NCBI GenBank assembly: GCA_023369685.1
Contig: SACZ01000008.1
Span: 186,001-250,000, forward strand
Direction: 5' to 3'
Length of the DNA stretch: 64,000 bases
Source: Prolixibacteraceae bacterium JC049
GTDB taxonomy: Bacteria; Bacteroidota; Bacteroidia; Bacteroidales; Prolixibacteraceae
Shown here: positions 63,703 through 64,000 of the stretch, piece by piece
Numbering within the stretch: position 1 is the first letter of the stretch
Layout of the letters: the number at the start of each line of letters is the position of its first letter
Notes under the pieces: generated by a model
What the model was told of the DNA's origin: nothing
Databases searched by the model: none
The model's input: only the letters and a program-made list of their open reading frames with translations
Program-made: the position numbers and the translations under genes

Positions 63703-64000
63703 CTACCTGTCAAATATAAGACGTTCTCCTCGGATTTGCTTATTTATTTGACCATTTTCATAGGCCAATTTACCATTTATAAACGTATGGGTAACTTTTG
63801 ATGTAAAAGCAGACCCTTCAAATGGCGACCATTGACACTTATACAATATATTATTAGGGGTAACGTCCCACTCTTTATTAGGATCGACCAATACCAAATC
63901 AGCATAATATCCTTCGCGGATGAAACCACGTTTATGAATTTGGAATAGTTCAGCCGGAGCATGACACATTTTTTCTACCACCTTTTCAATGGTAAAGTAG
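63703..64000 (-). CDS. pyrC: Dihydroorotase, partial (C-terminus only)
   Basis: The last 98 or so residues of an amidohydrolase, open to the right edge of the window. TIEKVVEKMCHAPAELFQI, KRGFIREGYYADLVLVDPNKEW and SPFEGSAFTSKVTHTFINGKLAYENG match the C-terminal part of Bacteroidota class I dihydroorotases, which cyclise carbamoyl-aspartate in pyrimidine synthesis. The metal-binding N-terminal part is outside the window, so a related hydrolase such as allantoinase cannot be fully excluded. Confidence 0.85.
   Translation of the reverse strand, partial: YFTIEKVVEKMCHAPAELFQIHKRGFIREGYYADLVLVDPNKEWDVTPNNILYKCQWSPFEGSAFTSKVTHTFINGKLAYENGQINKQIRGERLIFDR

Noticed and set aside
1-64000. CRISPR arrays, insertion sequences, tRNA and rRNA genes
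   Set aside because: No regularly spaced repeats, transposase-like proteins, cloverleaf sequences or rRNA segments were recognised.

Overview
The window looks like a piece of a Bacteroidota chromosome, most likely a marine or gut-type member of Bacteroidales/Marinilabiliales. The signs are low-GC coding sequence, Bacteroidota-type promoters (TTTG or TTG about 18-20 nt before TAnnTTTG), a dcw cluster without murF or ddl, FtsZ ending in NPFLHDNVD, a fused NagB/PIG-L protein, a GlsA/GlsB-type acyltransferase pair, and an outer-membrane beta-barrel receptor. I see no rRNA, tRNA, CRISPR array or insertion sequence.

Layout. 1-1293 (minus): an arsenic operon arsR-arsC-acr3, cut by the left edge. 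1533-3882: a small TolQ/ExbB-like membrane protein divergent from a LytS/LytTR two-component pair. 3923-10424: housekeeping genes (AhpD-like protein, MiaB, SPOR protein, PurF-type amidotransferase) and the acyltransferase pair predicted to make glycine-type aminolipids. 10515-27650: the division and cell wall (dcw) cluster mraZ-rsmH-ftsL-ftsI-murE-mraY-murD-ftsW-murG-murC-ftsQ-ftsA, then two tandem ftsZ genes, then yqeY. 27866-31230: a secreted protein of unknown function and a GntR/ABC operon. 31546-47068: a seven-gene export operon mixing ABC and RND parts. 47107-51502 (minus): a stand-alone receiver protein, a Tat-exported Gfo/Idh/MocA protein and an outer-membrane barrel. 51846-54752: a second arsenic-type locus (arsR, thioredoxin-like, ArsF-like, ArsG-like, ArsP-like permease). 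54937-64000: an O-antigen-ligase-like protein, the NagB/PIG-L fusion, a RidA-fold protein, mfd and the end of a dihydroorotase.

Two places stand out. In the export operon, a 1572-residue protein joins a complete RND permease to an ABC ATPase, and the ATPase itself appears to be interrupted by about 180 residues with four membrane segments. The operon supplies a second ATPase, two ABC-type permeases, a TolC, a lipoprotein adaptor and another RND pump, so it could form one envelope machine. In the dcw cluster, canonical ftsZ is preceded by a divergent FtsZ that keeps the GTPase loops but lacks the usual C-terminal FtsA-binding peptide and ends in a short amphipathic segment resembling the FtsA tail.

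Regulatory signals visible in the sequence include a three-repeat MraZ box, a 21-bp-period direct repeat before the LytTR system, a duplicated inverted repeat in the second arsenic locus, four helically phased TTAAC sites before the secreted protein, an inverted repeat at the start of the GntR operon and an 18-bp palindrome before the export operon. All functional assignments rest on reading motifs by eye; no database search was run.
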